Origin: CAVSWT01 sp963782985
GTDB taxonomy: Bacteria; Bacteroidota; Ignavibacteria; Ignavibacteriales; Ignavibacteriaceae
Direction of reading: 5' to 3'
Length of the DNA: 64,000 bases
NCBI GenBank assembly: GCA_963782985.1
Contig: CAWALU010000003.1
Coordinates: forward strand, 1 to 64,000
Shown: piece by piece, positions 37,929 through 48,493 of the stretch
Layout: every line of letters begins with the position of its first letter
How positions within the stretch are numbered: position 1 is the first letter of the stretch
Program-made: the position numbers and the translations under genes
The notes under the pieces: model-generated
The model's database searches: none
The model's input: the letters and a program-made list of their open reading frames with translations, nothing else
What the model was told of the DNA's origin: nothing

Positions 37929-40900
37929 CTAGAATCTATCCAGAATTTGCTGTTCCTGAATTATGGCAGCTTTTAAGACTTTAGTAGTCCCTAAATCTGG
38001 CATATCGATATATACTATATATAAACCGCTTGCCACAGGCAACCCAGATTCAGTCAATAAATCCCATTTTTCGTTTTGATCAGCGGAGCTTTTTACAATT
38101 GTCCTAACCAACTGTCCCGCTAAATTAAAAATTCTAATTGTAGCGTTGTTTGGTAGATGGTTAAAGGTAACAAATCTTTGATATTTATTTATTTCTTGAG
38201 AGTTTACGCCATAATAAGGATTAGGAAATACATTTATTTTTTTAACGTCGTCTTTAGCAGCCTCTGCTGAATAAGTTGAGGCAGCAGGCGCGTCGAAAGT
38301 AAATGTATCTACACCAAGCTGTAAAGGATTCGCGTAACTAATAGTTACTGTTTCACCTAATTTTAATCTTGTAGAATAAAAAACTACCACCCATGTTGCG
38401 TGTTCAGATTGAGGAATTACAGTATTAGGATCATAATCAGTATTAACAATTACAACATAATTTCTAGCATTAGGATTCCAGGCATAAAATGGGTTTGCAG
38501 TAAGAGATTGTTCACGATCTCTAAACATTACATTTACCTGTTTACCTTCATCAACATTCCAAACCTCATAAGGAATTCTTATTAAGAATGGAGCGGCTGT
38601 ACCGGGATTCGGATTCAACGGATGATCAGCTAATCCTGGGGCGCCGCCTACAGTTGAGAATATTGTTGCCATAGAACCTGTGCCTTCACGAACAATAATT
38701 AATGTGTCGGTTCCAGTAACAGTAGTATCAAGAATACCTGTATATCTAATTTCATAATCTTGTTGAAGAGTATCTATGTTCTCTGTACCAAATCCAAACG
38801 CATCAGTAGCATGGCTGGTAGGAAGCCCATAAAGAGTATAATCATTAAATACAGTATAAGTTTTGCTTGAAGAACTACCTGTTGTAATATTTACAGAATC
38901 AGCAGCTTCATAAGAATTGGGCACAATGGGGGGATCATAACTGCCGTTAACTTCAAACAATAATCCATCAACAATTTGTGCTGCTTCTGGTCCCACGCTA
39001 GCATAATAATTGCCGGTTGAGCCGCCGGGTCCTTCTATACCAAGAGGGTTTACCGTTGAGTAGTAAGAAGGCGCATAAATATCCTGACCGCTTAATACCG
39101 TTTGATCTTCTAAAACTACCTGGTCTGTAGTAAGATCACGAACATTCCATTGATACTGTGTAACAAAATAATTTCCTATTTCGTTTACAGTTGCAGTGCC
39201 AACGGCATTCATAGGAGCATTGGGATCAGGATAACCATCATCATATATTATATAATCTACTGATAAAGGCGGGGTAAACTGCTTTAAAACAACGGTTAAA
39301 GCTTCACCGCCATGGAAAACACCATTTTGAGTAGTGTCGCCGTTTATTAATCCATAAGTAATTACATTTCCCTCTATCAATGGCGTAACATCATCACCGC
39401 CGGCATGAACAACTGGAGCGCTTACTATTTCGACTCCTGCAGGGAAAGTTAATTTAATACCATCTACCCATGAATCGGTTGGGGAATCTAAATTGAGTAT
39501 CAGATTCAAATCTATAGTTCCCTCAGTTATGCCATAAACTGCTGCTGGTTCTAATGTAGAGGGGGATACATCACGTACTTTTCCGATTGAATCAGCAAAA
39601 TTAGTTTTTTGCCATACATTATTTGCATCTAGATAATAATGCTGCTGATTAAAAAATACCTGGTATTTATGTCCTGTTAGTTTTGAAGGATCAACAACGG
39701 TTACTTTAACTGTAGCATCTGCCAGACCGGAACTCTGAATTATACCTTCAACATTATCAGCCACCGAAGATGCAACTCTTTCACCCGGATCAAGCGAATG
39801 AGGAATAACAGTAAAGGAAGCTATAGGATTTTCAAGATTGTTGGGAACAACCCGGGGATCATCAGTATATGCATAAGCAGTAACAGCAAAATAATATCTA
39901 GAACCGTTATTAAGTTCTTGGTTTGTTAGATAGTCTTTTGTAATGAGAAAATGATGTTTCAATCCGGTATCATTTCCATATTGCTGAACGGCAGTAACTT
40001 CTTGCCCGGTTTCCGGATCAACAACTTTATCAATAATAACTTTAACGCCATTTATAACATCAAATGTTGCTATTCGTTTTGCTTCGTCGATAGCGCTGGG
40101 GGAAGGTAATTGGTAAATATTATATCCCTCAAATTTATAACCTTCTACGTTATGAGATTCAGTCTCTTTAATACGGTCTTTATCTAAACCCCAATTCAAT
40201 AATATTTGTTTATCCATCGGAACCGCTTCAACTAAAGGAGTTCTGGGGGCGGAAGGAAGTACAAAGAATTTCTCATAAGCATCCTGCGCAACTCTATCAA
40301 AGTCTTTTAACTTTGCCACAGAATTTATATTATTTGCTCCTATAGCTGCAATTTCCGCAACTACTATTTCCTGGGTATCCTGGGGAGCCATATTAAATGG
40401 ACCCGAAGCCATCCCTGCTCTTCTATCACCTGGAGGGAAAGACAACCCATCTATCCAGCCTTCACCTGTAACAGGATCTCCTGAAAGAGCGAAAACACTT
40501 TCGCCGCCTAATGGATTAGGGAAAACTTCGCCTGTGCTGCCAACTCTTCCTTGAAGCAGCTGATACCATTCTAAAGTACCCGTAGTATATTGTCCCTGGG
40601 TAGGGTCTTTATATATTGGGTCACTATTTATAAAAAAGTAGTGCGCGGTCATTGGAAGATTTTTCTTACCTATAACATATTGATTATTAAAAATTGCAGT
40701 GTCTTCAGGGGTACCCTGTACCATAGGTCCCTGGAAGAAATCAAAACCAGCAGCGGCAGGCTGCGAACCATAAGTACCGTCAGTTGGATTAGCGTTGTAA
40801 ACATAGGTCATGCTTAATACGGTATCACAGCCGACAAAATCATCTGTGGCAGAACCTAAATCAGGGTCATTCCACATAGACACATACATATCTTCAAATG

Positions 40901-41684
40901 GTTTATCACTTTTATTAATTATTTTATATTTTCTGAACAGCATACTGCCTAAAGGGCCAGCAAGATTATAACCCCAAACAGTTACCTGCTCTTCAATACC
41001 CATTGGCAATGAACCATACATAAATAAAGTTTGATCTTTATCGGTATCGTTACATACAAACCATATGGTTTGTGCAGCGCCTGGTACACCAGGTATATCA
41101 ATGTTAGGATCATAACTTCCATTACCGTCGATATCATCATAAGGCGCTCCATCTGCTGCAGGCCATTCCATCCAATCTCTTTCATAAGCAGCCCTAATAT
41201 CTGATTCTGAGCCTTCTCCGTCATTAATTTCTGCTTGAACATTTCCATCTTTGTAATCAGGCCTTACTCTATAGTTTCTAACATTAGAAGCTCCCGGGCT
41301 TTCTGCTTGTAATTGGTCCCAGGAAACACCGCTGTTTAGGACTTTTCCAGGCACTGTACCTTGACGATAAACAGAACCACCCACTCTCACCTGACCATCA
41401 ACTTTCCCGCCCCAAAGAAATCCCGACTGAAAGATTGCTTGTTTACCGCTATTTTTGGGATACTCAAAACCAGAATTTCCATTCGGATTGATATCAGATT
41501 CTCCGTCATTCTTAATAAATGTAGAAATCTGGTTAATGTTAAATTTTTTATAGCTGGGTTCTCCCAATGTTTTTTTAAGGTTATCCCCTTTTTTATCCCC
41601 TCCATTTGCTGCCACAAGAACCATGGGCATAAGCAACAGCATAAAAAGGAGACTTATTATTTTATATATTTTCTTATAAATCAT
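37929..41684 (-). CDS. Large T9SS-exported surface protein
   Basis: A 1251-residue protein with signal peptide (ISLLFMLLLMPMVLVAANGG). Early motifs are SGFLWGGKVDGQVRVGGSVY and DIDGNGSYDPNIDIPGVPGA, the latter an acidic calcium-binding-like loop. A fibronectin III-like segment begins KQILLNWGLDKDR. The last ~90 residues form a T9SS-type sorting domain: INVFPNPYYGVNSQEIN, FNHLPNNATIRIFNLAGQLV, ESGLPVASGLYIVYIDM. Proteins of this layout occur in Ignavibacteria as a set with a TonB receptor upstream and a PorV-like protein downstream, as here. The function is unknown; it is probably cell-surface-bound. The 3.75-kb frame is clean. Confidence 0.82.
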   Translation of the reverse strand: MIYKKIYKIISLLFMLLLMPMVLVAANGGDKKGDNLKKTLGEPSYKKFNINQISTFIKNDGESDINPNGNSGFEYPKNSGKQAIFQSGFLWGGKVDGQVRVGGSVYRQGTVPGKVLNSGVSWDQLQAESPGASNVRNYRVRPDYKDGNVQAEINDGEGSESDIRAAYERDWMEWPAADGAPYDDIDGNGSYDPNIDIPGVPGAAQTIWFVCNDTDKDQTLFMYGSLPMGIEEQVTVWGYNLAGPLGSMLFRKYKIINKSDKPFEDMYVSMWNDPDLGSATDDFVGCDTVLSMTYVYNANPTDGTYGSQPAAAGFDFFQGPMVQGTPEDTAIFNNQYVIGKKNLPMTAHYFFINSDPIYKDPTQGQYTTGTLEWYQLLQGRVGSTGEVFPNPLGGESVFALSGDPVTGEGWIDGLSFPPGDRRAGMASGPFNMAPQDTQEIVVAEIAAIGANNINSVAKLKDFDRVAQDAYEKFFVLPSAPRTPLVEAVPMDKQILLNWGLDKDRIKETESHNVEGYKFEGYNIYQLPSPSAIDEAKRIATFDVINGVKVIIDKVVDPETGQEVTAVQQYGNDTGLKHHFLITKDYLTNQELNNGSRYYFAVTAYAYTDDPRVVPNNLENPIASFTVIPHSLDPGERVASSVADNVEGIIQSSGLADATVKVTVVDPSKLTGHKYQVFFNQQHYYLDANNVWQKTNFADSIGKVRDVSPSTLEPAAVYGITEGTIDLNLILNLDSPTDSWVDGIKLTFPAGVEIVSAPVVHAGGDDVTPLIEGNVITYGLINGDTTQNGVFHGGEALTVVLKQFTPPLSVDYIIYDDGYPDPNAPMNAVGTATVNEIGNYFVTQYQWNVRDLTTDQVVLEDQTVLSGQDIYAPSYYSTVNPLGIEGPGGSTGNYYASVGPEAAQIVDGLLFEVNGSYDPPIVPNSYEAADSVNITTGSSSSKTYTVFNDYTLYGLPTSHATDAFGFGTENIDTLQQDYEIRYTGILDTTVTGTDTLIIVREGTGSMATIFSTVGGAPGLADHPLNPNPGTAAPFLIRIPYEVWNVDEGKQVNVMFRDREQSLTANPFYAWNPNARNYVVIVNTDYDPNTVIPQSEHATWVVVFYSTRLKLGETVTISYANPLQLGVDTFTFDAPAASTYSAEAAKDDVKKINVFPNPYYGVNSQEINKYQRFVTFNHLPNNATIRIFNLAGQLVRTIVKSSADQNEKWDLLTESGLPVASGLYIVYIDMPDLGTTKVLKAAIIQEQQILDRF

Positions 41685-41718
41685 TTTAATTAAACTCCTA
41701 AGTTTTTATTTAATCCAA

Positions 41719-44700
41719 TTAATATGACAGTTTAATACCGAGGAATATTTGTCTTGGCGGACCATAGAAATAAGGATTTAACCCACCAAAATTAGAAGTA
41801 TTGGCGTTCTGGTATTGTTCATAATAGTCTATATTAATTGCTTTATATACGTCAGAATAAAGCTCGCCATAAGTCTCGATAAGCTGCTGCTCAAGTTGAG
41901 GGTTGCTAATGAAACCATCATCAGTAGCAGAACCTGTTCTTAAGAATACGTTCTGAATATTTAACGCATCAAAAAGATTTACTACCTGCAAATAAATGTT
42001 TGCAGATAATTTATCAGCAATGTTAAAAGATTTATCTAACCTTAAATCCACCTGAAAAGTGGACGGCGTGGTAGAAGAATTTAAAGGCTCAATGGGCTGT
42101 CTGTTTCTAGCATCGCCTTCCAAATCAGCAGCACCAATACCGCGTGTAAATGGATGACCGCTGCTAAATGTCGCGAGAAACGAAACTCCAAAATCATGGA
42201 GCACTGAAGGACCATCGTTAGCGCCAAATCTATAATCTACATTCACGGCACCTCTAAGCGCATTATTGAATTCAAGAGGGGAGATATAAACTGGCTTAAA
42301 GACAGTTACTCCGTCTAATGGAGCGCCAACTATACCTCTGTTTGAGTTAGGGAATGAGCCTGTTCCCTGAGCATCTTGTAAAGATAATTGAGCATTTATT
42401 AAGACTCTTTCATATCTGCGCATGTTCAAAGATATTTCTAAACCTTTAGTTGTAGCAAAGTCGCCATTTTCCAGAGTAGCATAAGATTGAAATGCAGAAT
42501 TTGATGTAGTTGCCTGATTAAGGTAAACTACTTGGTCTTTGGTATCTTTATAATAACCAGTTATATCCATTGATAAAAAGTCGGTAAGTAATTGTGTAAA
42601 ACCAATTTCATATTGAGTAGTTCTGGTTGGTCTTACAGCTTTGCCAACAGGATTAGGAATAAAAAATCCACCTTTTATTTCAAAGGAAGTTCTGTAATAT
42701 CCCTGATAAATATCTAATAGTCTTGTTTGTTGAACAAATTTACCAAATTGAGCATGGAACATTGTTTTATCTGTTACAGGGAATGAAATACCTAATCTCG
42801 GGCTTACAGAGCTAAAGGTAGGAACTTCCGTCCAGCCACTATCAATTATTTCACCCGACTGAGGATTAATGCCAGCATCTGGATAAGATGCATCTTTCAA
42901 TTGCATATTGTCAACATCTATATAATCAAATCTTAAGCCTGCATTAACTATTATGTCGTCAAATTCAATTTTATCTTGAACATAACCGCTTGCAAATAAG
43001 GGTTTATGAGGACCAAAGAATGGATCACCATCTAATTCATTTCCAAATATATCATAACCATAATTATTAACGCCATTTTGAATCAACAAACTTCTCTGAA
43101 TTGCGTTAACATCTGGATTGGGTGTTCCTTCTATTTGGGAGTTAAGTAAACCTGCTAGATTATCTTGTCCACCCACAGTCCATCTTCTTAGTGTATATTG
43201 TTGATATTCACCGCCTAATTTTAAAGTATGGTGTTTGCTTGCATATAAATTTAAAGCTCCATTTATTGAAAAACTTTGACGGTTTCGTTTTTGAAAATTG
43301 ACGGGAACTTCTCCATAACCATTAAATGCAAATCCATAGATATTTCTTTGTGAAGGTGTAGTATAACGCCCCACAACTCCAGCGTTAATATCTTTAAGAG
43401 ACCTTGACCACGTCCACCCAGCGTTTGAGTTTGCAATACTATCGCCATAATTCCAATAATCTATTCCTAAATAAGGGTCTTTATCTTCTAAAGTTTGAAT
43501 GAAATATCCTCCGGACAATTCATAAAACAGATTCTCACTTACAACGTGAGTAATCTTGGCGCTGAAACTGCCATCCATTATATTACGCTCACCCTTTCTT
43601 GGATTAAGTAAGCTTAATACGGGGGTATAATTACCTGATTCTGCGTTATCAATAATATCTTGTCTTGTGTTTGATAAAGTTCCTGACAAACGAAGCTGGA
43701 ATGGTTTTAAGTCAAAGGTAAAAGTACCTGCATAAGTGTAAACATCTTGAGAATTATTTTTTATTGGTCCACCTGCGTACATTAAGTTTATCGAGTCTTT
43801 AGAAAGAGGGTCTACAACTTTACCTATATTAATACCTGGATATGGTTGAGGGTTTAAATCTCTATTATACCTGTAATCAACATTTAAAAGAATTTAAATT
43901 TAGGATTGAAAAGAGGCCCACTTAAAATACCACTCATTTCATTATTTCCATACCAATAAGAGCCTAACGTTTTGTCACCGTTAAAAGCATTGCTCTTGCT
44001 TTGAAAACCAACGTTATCTGTAATATATTCAAAGCTTGCTTTATATTGGTTTCCGCCTGTTTTTAATTGCTGACGGATAATACCGGCATTAGCACCTCCA
44101 TATTCTGCTGTGTATCCACCGGCTTGAACCTGAATTTCTTCAAGTGCATCCTGAGATAATGTAATTGCACGCCCGCCTGTTTCAGGGTTTTTAATAGAAA
44201 CTCCTTCCAAATAATATCCTACTTCATCCTGTCTTCCCCCTCTTATAAAGACAGAATTGGCTTCTATTACAACACCTGCAGTTGTTCCAATAATATTATT
44301 AATGCCTCTCACAGGCAACGCATCAATATCATCGGAAGTTTTAGTGCGGATAGCATTTGTATTGTCTTTTTGAATTAGAGGTCTGTCGGCAACAACTTCA
44401 ATATCACCGATAGAAATTCCTTCAGCAGGAAGCTGGAAGTTTAGCTCAGTGGTTAGCCCCGTGCTTATAACTACTTTAGATATAGTAACTGATTGATAAC
44501 CAATGTATGATGCTCTTACCTGATACTCGCCTGCATCAAGGTTCCGGATTTCATACTCTCCATTTATATCAGTTGCAGCTCCAAATGATGTGCCCACTAC
44601 AAGAACGTTGGCGCCCACCAAAGCTTCACCTGCCTGGAGATCGGTTACCTTTCCTTTTATATTTCCTGCTACTAGATAAGTAGGTAGAATTAACAGGAAA

Positions 44701-44726
44701 AACAGAACGGTAAGTTTTCTGTTCAT
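41719..44726 (-). pseudogene. TonB-dependent receptor with CarboxypepD_reg-like domain (one frameshift)
   Basis: I place the start at the ATG at 44726, which follows AGGAGAG and opens the signal MNRKLTVLFFLLILPTYLVA; an in-frame ATG at 44759 lacks a ribosome site. Then come GKVTDLQAGEALVGANVLVV and GEYEIRNLDAGEYQVRASYI (regulatory-like domain) and the plug (GINNIIGTTAGVVIEANSVF, FIRGGRQDEVGYYLEGV). The first frame ends at 43884 because a T is missing in TTCTTTTAAATG; the next gives NVDYRYNRDLNPQPYPGINI and the long barrel to 41719. Whole length is about 1000 residues. It heads the three-gene T9SS module, 34 bp before the 1251-residue cargo gene. Confidence 0.85.
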
Positions 44727-45427
44727 TTTTTCTCTCCTAAGATTAATGATTAGATACATAATTAATATTTAGTCTTAATCATAAAATTAATTATGATTAA
44801 AACTTTTTTACTTTAATTGCCCGCTTGAATAAGAAGAAAGAATAAAATTACCCTTTTTATATTGGAAAATCTTAAACAATAGTAAAGGATATTTTAAAGG
44901 ATTGCTTTTTTGGGGGATTACTATTGTTCTTGTTGGGTAAGCGATAATATTAGTTTTCTGAACCAATTTTATAATAAGCAAATTAATTTTAGAAATTAAT
45001 TTGTAAATATTTTTTCTCTTCAATATCAACTTTTTTAGGAAAAAATAGAAATATTTTTTTTACACTTCATTAACGTGCTGAAAATCATAATTAAAGTCAA
45101 CACGTAAATAAGTTTATAAACTGTTAATTAAGGATATATTGTACTAATTAACTTTAAAGGTGCATAAAAATATAACGAAAATTTTTTCTCTCCAAATTAA
45201 TCTTTAATATTTTTTTGAGAAATTTTAAAGTTTTTTAACGTCGAAAGAATAAAACAGCTTAAACTTTTTGGGAAGATAAGCCTTTATGGGTATTCTTTAT
45301 TATACCAACGCATTTAAAAGAATTTAAAATTTATAATAATTTTTTCCTAACTTAACGCAAATAAAATTTTAAATGATATCAAATAAAAAATAAATTTCTT
45401 CTTCATTTAATAAACAAGGGAATCATT
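44727..45427. promoter_or_regulatory. 700-bp divergent intergenic region with a dyad
   Basis: No coding frame is visible. A perfect inverted repeat TTAATCATAA (44775-44784) / TTATGATTAA (44791-44800) lies 50-75 bp before the TonB receptor start and is a candidate operator. The rest is very AT-rich with long T-runs and should hold promoters for the T9SS module and the divergent transporter. I could not pick out clear promoter boxes. Confidence 0.35.
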
Positions 45428-46762
45428 TTGAATAACTCAATAAATAAAACTCAAAATAAAAAATGGAATTTTCCTAAAGCATTTTGGACCGCAAATATTG
45501 TTGAGCTTTTTGAACGCGCAGCATATTATGCCGTGTTCATCGCCATTACTTTATATCTATCCAGAGTTGTTGGCTTTAATGATATTGACGCCGGATGGAT
45601 TGGGGGAATTTTTGCCGCCGGTCTTTATTTTCTTCCGCCGTTCACCGGGGCTTTTGCCGATAAGATCGGATTTCGCAATGCAATTTTATTAGCGTTCGCG
45701 CTTTTAACTTTAGGATATTTCACGCTCGGCGCGTTGCCGTATAAAGCGGCGGTACTGCCTGCATTGGTTGTATTGATGTTCGGCGGTTCATTTATAAAAT
45801 CAATTATTACAGGAACAGTCGCTAAAACCACAGATGAATCTACGCGCGCAAAAGGTTATTCTATTTTTTACGGACTTGTAAACGTTGGCGCTTTTCTCGG
45901 AAAAACTTTTGCTTATCCGCTTCGTATTAACTGGGGGCTTGAATCAATAAATTACTACGCAGCCTTTATGACCTTGGTTGCATTCATTGTAGTTTTCTTT
46001 TTTTATAAGAATGTAAATATTGACGGCGAAGGGAAAACTTTCAAAGCAGCCTGGGAAGGTTTTTTAAGAGTAGTATCAAACGTAAAACTTTTGTTACTAA
46101 TTATTATTGTTACCGGCTTTTGGATAATACAACATCAATTATACGCAACAATGCCGAAGTATGTTTTGCGTACAGTAGGCGAGCACGCTTCACCGGAATG
46201 GATTGCAAATGTTAATCCCTTTGTAGTAATGGTATCGGTTGTATTTATAACAAACTTAATGAAGAACGTACGCGCAGTTTCATCAATGAGCGTAGGAATG
46301 TTTTTAATGCCGGTCTCCGCTTTGCTTATGGCTTCAAGTCCGATCTTAGAATCCATCACCGGTCAATCGGTTTCTATATTTGGATTATTTTCTGCGCATC
46401 CCATAACAGTAATGATGATTGCGGGAATTATAGTTCAAGGGTTAGCCGAATGTTTTATATCGCCAAGGTATTTAGAATACTTTTCCCTGCAAGCGCCAAA
46501 AGGTGAAGAAGGTTTGTATTTGGGATTTAGTCACCTGCATTCATTTCTATCCTCCGTGCTGGGCTTCGGAATTTCAGGATATTTGCTGACTGAATATGCG
46601 CCCGATCCGCTAACATTAACTTCAGATCAATTGCTTCATGCTTACGACAAAGCGCATTATATCTGGTATTACTTTGCAGCGATAGGACTAATAGCAGCAA
46701 TTGCTTTATTATTTTATAGATGGATTTTTGATAGAAAGGATAAAGCAGTTCAATCCGTTTGA
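45428..46762 (+). CDS. MFS transporter, POT/peptide-transporter-like
   Basis: A 444-residue inner-membrane protein with 12 or more predicted helices, starting at a TTG (45428) after AAGGG. The first helix carries NIVELFERAAYYAVFIAITL, the ExxERxxYY motif of proton-coupled oligopeptide (POT/PTR2) transporters. The loop GAFADKIGFRNAILLAFAL is the MFS motif between helices 2 and 3. Further POT-like features are EGLYLGFSHLHSFLSSVLGF and ISPRYLEYFSLQAPKG. It probably imports di- or tripeptides with protons, although the length is at the short end and substrate is unproven. It precedes the trpB2 gene by 165 bp on the same strand. Confidence 0.75.
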   Translation: MNNSINKTQNKKWNFPKAFWTANIVELFERAAYYAVFIAITLYLSRVVGFNDIDAGWIGGIFAAGLYFLPPFTGAFADKIGFRNAILLAFALLTLGYFTLGALPYKAAVLPALVVLMFGGSFIKSIITGTVAKTTDESTRAKGYSIFYGLVNVGAFLGKTFAYPLRINWGLESINYYAAFMTLVAFIVVFFFYKNVNIDGEGKTFKAAWEGFLRVVSNVKLLLLIIIVTGFWIIQHQLYATMPKYVLRTVGEHASPEWIANVNPFVVMVSVVFITNLMKNVRAVSSMSVGMFLMPVSALLMASSPILESITGQSVSIFGLFSAHPITVMMIAGIIVQGLAECFISPRYLEYFSLQAPKGEEGLYLGFSHLHSFLSSVLGFGISGYLLTEYAPDPLTLTSDQLLHAYDKAHYIWYYFAAIGLIAAIALLFYRWIFDRKDKAVQSV

Positions 46763-46927
46763 AACTAATTAAAAATTTTATTCGCCTTTGAAATAAAATT
46801 CATTTTATTGGATTATTATTTTTTATCTATATAAAAAATACTTCAGCAAATAAATTTTTCTTTTAAATAAAAATATTAATTGTTAATTTCCAATCCGCAT
46901 CAAAAATAAAATTAAAGAAAAAACGCC

Positions 46928-48295
46928 ATGCAAAAAACAAACAAAATTTTATTAGAAGAAAAAGAAATCCCAGAACAATGGTATAATATCCAGGCTGATA
47001 TGCCTAATCCGCTGCAGCCCCCTTTGCACCCCGGAACGAAGAAGCCTATTGGTCCCGATGATCTAGCTCCACTGTTTCCAATGGAATTAATTAAGCAGGA
47101 AGTATCAAAAGAAAGATGGATTGAAATTCCTGAAGAAGTTAGAGACGTATATAAGCTGTGGCGTCCAACTCCGCTTTACCGCGCATACAATCTTGAAAAA
47201 TTATTAGACACCCCCGCAAAAATATATTACAAATATGAAGGCGTAAGTCCAGCTGGCTCGCACAAACCAAACACCGCGGTTGCGCAAGCATACTACAATA
47301 AAGCGGAAGGCGTAACTAAATTAACAACAGAAACCGGAGCGGGTCAGTGGGGAAGCGCGCTTGCTTTTGCCTGCCAGCATTTCGGTATAAGCCTTGAAGT
47401 TTATATGGTGAAAATTAGCTTTGACCAAAAGCCTTATCGAAAATCAATGATGAATTTATGGGGCGCAGAAGTTTTTTCATCTCCCACAAATAAAACTGAA
47501 GCAGGTAAAAAAATTTTAGCGCAAGACCCTAATTCACCGGGAAGTTTAGGGATTGCAATTTCAGAAGCTGTGGAAAGAGCAGCCGCAAGCGATGATACAA
47601 AATACTCTTTGGGCAGCGTTCTAAATCATGTTTTAATGCACCAAACTGTAATTGGCTTAGAGGCAATTAAGCAATTTGAAAAAGCAGGCGACTTTCCCGA
47701 TATAGTTGTCGCTCCTTTTGGCGGCGGCTCTAACTTTGCCGGAATATCTTTTCCCTTTTTAAAATATAATTTGACGGAAGGGAAAAACATTAAATGTATC
47801 GCCGTTGAACCTGCCTCATGTCCAAAACTTACAAAGGGCGAGTTCCGTTATGATTTTGGCGATACCGTTGGGCTTACGCCTTTAATTCCTATGTACACTT
47901 TGGGACACACTTTTGTCCCCGCCCCAATACACGCCGGCGGATTGCGCTACCACGGCGCCGGTGCCATTGTAAGTCAGCTTTTAAAGGATAAGATAATTGA
48001 AGCTTCAGCAATTCATCAGCTTGAATGCTTTGATGCGGGAGTGAAGTTTGCCAAAGAGGAAGGAATAATTCCAGCGCCGGAAGCTACACATGCAATTGCG
48101 CAGGTTTTTAGAGAAGCGGAAAAAGCTAAGCAGGAAGGAACTTCAAAGACTATCCTTTTTAATCTATGCGGACATGGTTATTTTGATATGAGCGCTTATA
48201 ATGATTACTTTGCCGGTAAACTTGTCGACCACGAATTAACCAATGATGAGCTTTATTCCGGCTTGAATGAATTAAATCTTCATCCCGTTGAATAG
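46928..48295 (+). CDS. trpB: Tryptophan synthase beta chain, TrpB2 type
   Basis: A 455-residue PLP enzyme. The N-terminal extension (MPNPLQPPLHPGTKKPIGPD) and length mark the TrpB2 branch. The PLP lysine is Lys113 in GVSPAGSHKPNTAVAQAYY; the substrate loop is TETGAGQWGSALAFACQHFG; and the phosphate-binding glycine loop is VVAPFGGGSNFAGISFP. A C-terminal block LFNLCGHGYFDM closes the site. It joins indole and serine to tryptophan. No other trp genes are nearby, in keeping with TrpB2 acting apart from TrpA, perhaps for indole salvage. An intrinsic terminator follows at 48322. Confidence 0.92.
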   Translation: MQKTNKILLEEKEIPEQWYNIQADMPNPLQPPLHPGTKKPIGPDDLAPLFPMELIKQEVSKERWIEIPEEVRDVYKLWRPTPLYRAYNLEKLLDTPAKIYYKYEGVSPAGSHKPNTAVAQAYYNKAEGVTKLTTETGAGQWGSALAFACQHFGISLEVYMVKISFDQKPYRKSMMNLWGAEVFSSPTNKTEAGKKILAQDPNSPGSLGIAISEAVERAAASDDTKYSLGSVLNHVLMHQTVIGLEAIKQFEKAGDFPDIVVAPFGGGSNFAGISFPFLKYNLTEGKNIKCIAVEPASCPKLTKGEFRYDFGDTVGLTPLIPMYTLGHTFVPAPIHAGGLRYHGAGAIVSQLLKDKIIEASAIHQLECFDAGVKFAKEEGIIPAPEATHAIAQVFREAEKAKQEGTSKTILFNLCGHGYFDMSAYNDYFAGKLVDHELTNDELYSGLNELNLHPVE

Positions 48296-48321
48296 CTAAA
48301 AATTTAAATCCTATAAAAAAA

Positions 48322-48350
48322 CCTCGTCAGAAATGATGAGGATTTTTTTT
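48322..48350 (+). terminator. trpB terminator
   Basis: The stem CCTCGTCA/TGATGAGG (48322-48329, 48334-48341) with loop GAAA, one G-T pair, followed by ATTTTTTTT. Confidence 0.85.
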
Positions 48351-48493
48351 GGAATGAAGAATTGATGCGAGTATTAAAAATAAAAATTAATTTTTAATTA
48401 TGTGATTTGGTTTTAACAAATCGATGAGGATTGTTTTATCTTCAATTTAAAATTAAAAACTTTATTTATTGATTCATTTAATAAGGTATTAAA

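Noticed and set aside
41361..41693. 110-codon plus-strand frame opposite the 1251-residue T9SS gene
   Set aside because: Antisense to the signal-peptide region of a long intact gene; no ribosome site or domain.
46763..46927. Riboswitch or trp leader before trpB
   Set aside because: Only AT-rich sequence with a weak AT-only hairpin; no run of Trp codons and no known riboswitch core.
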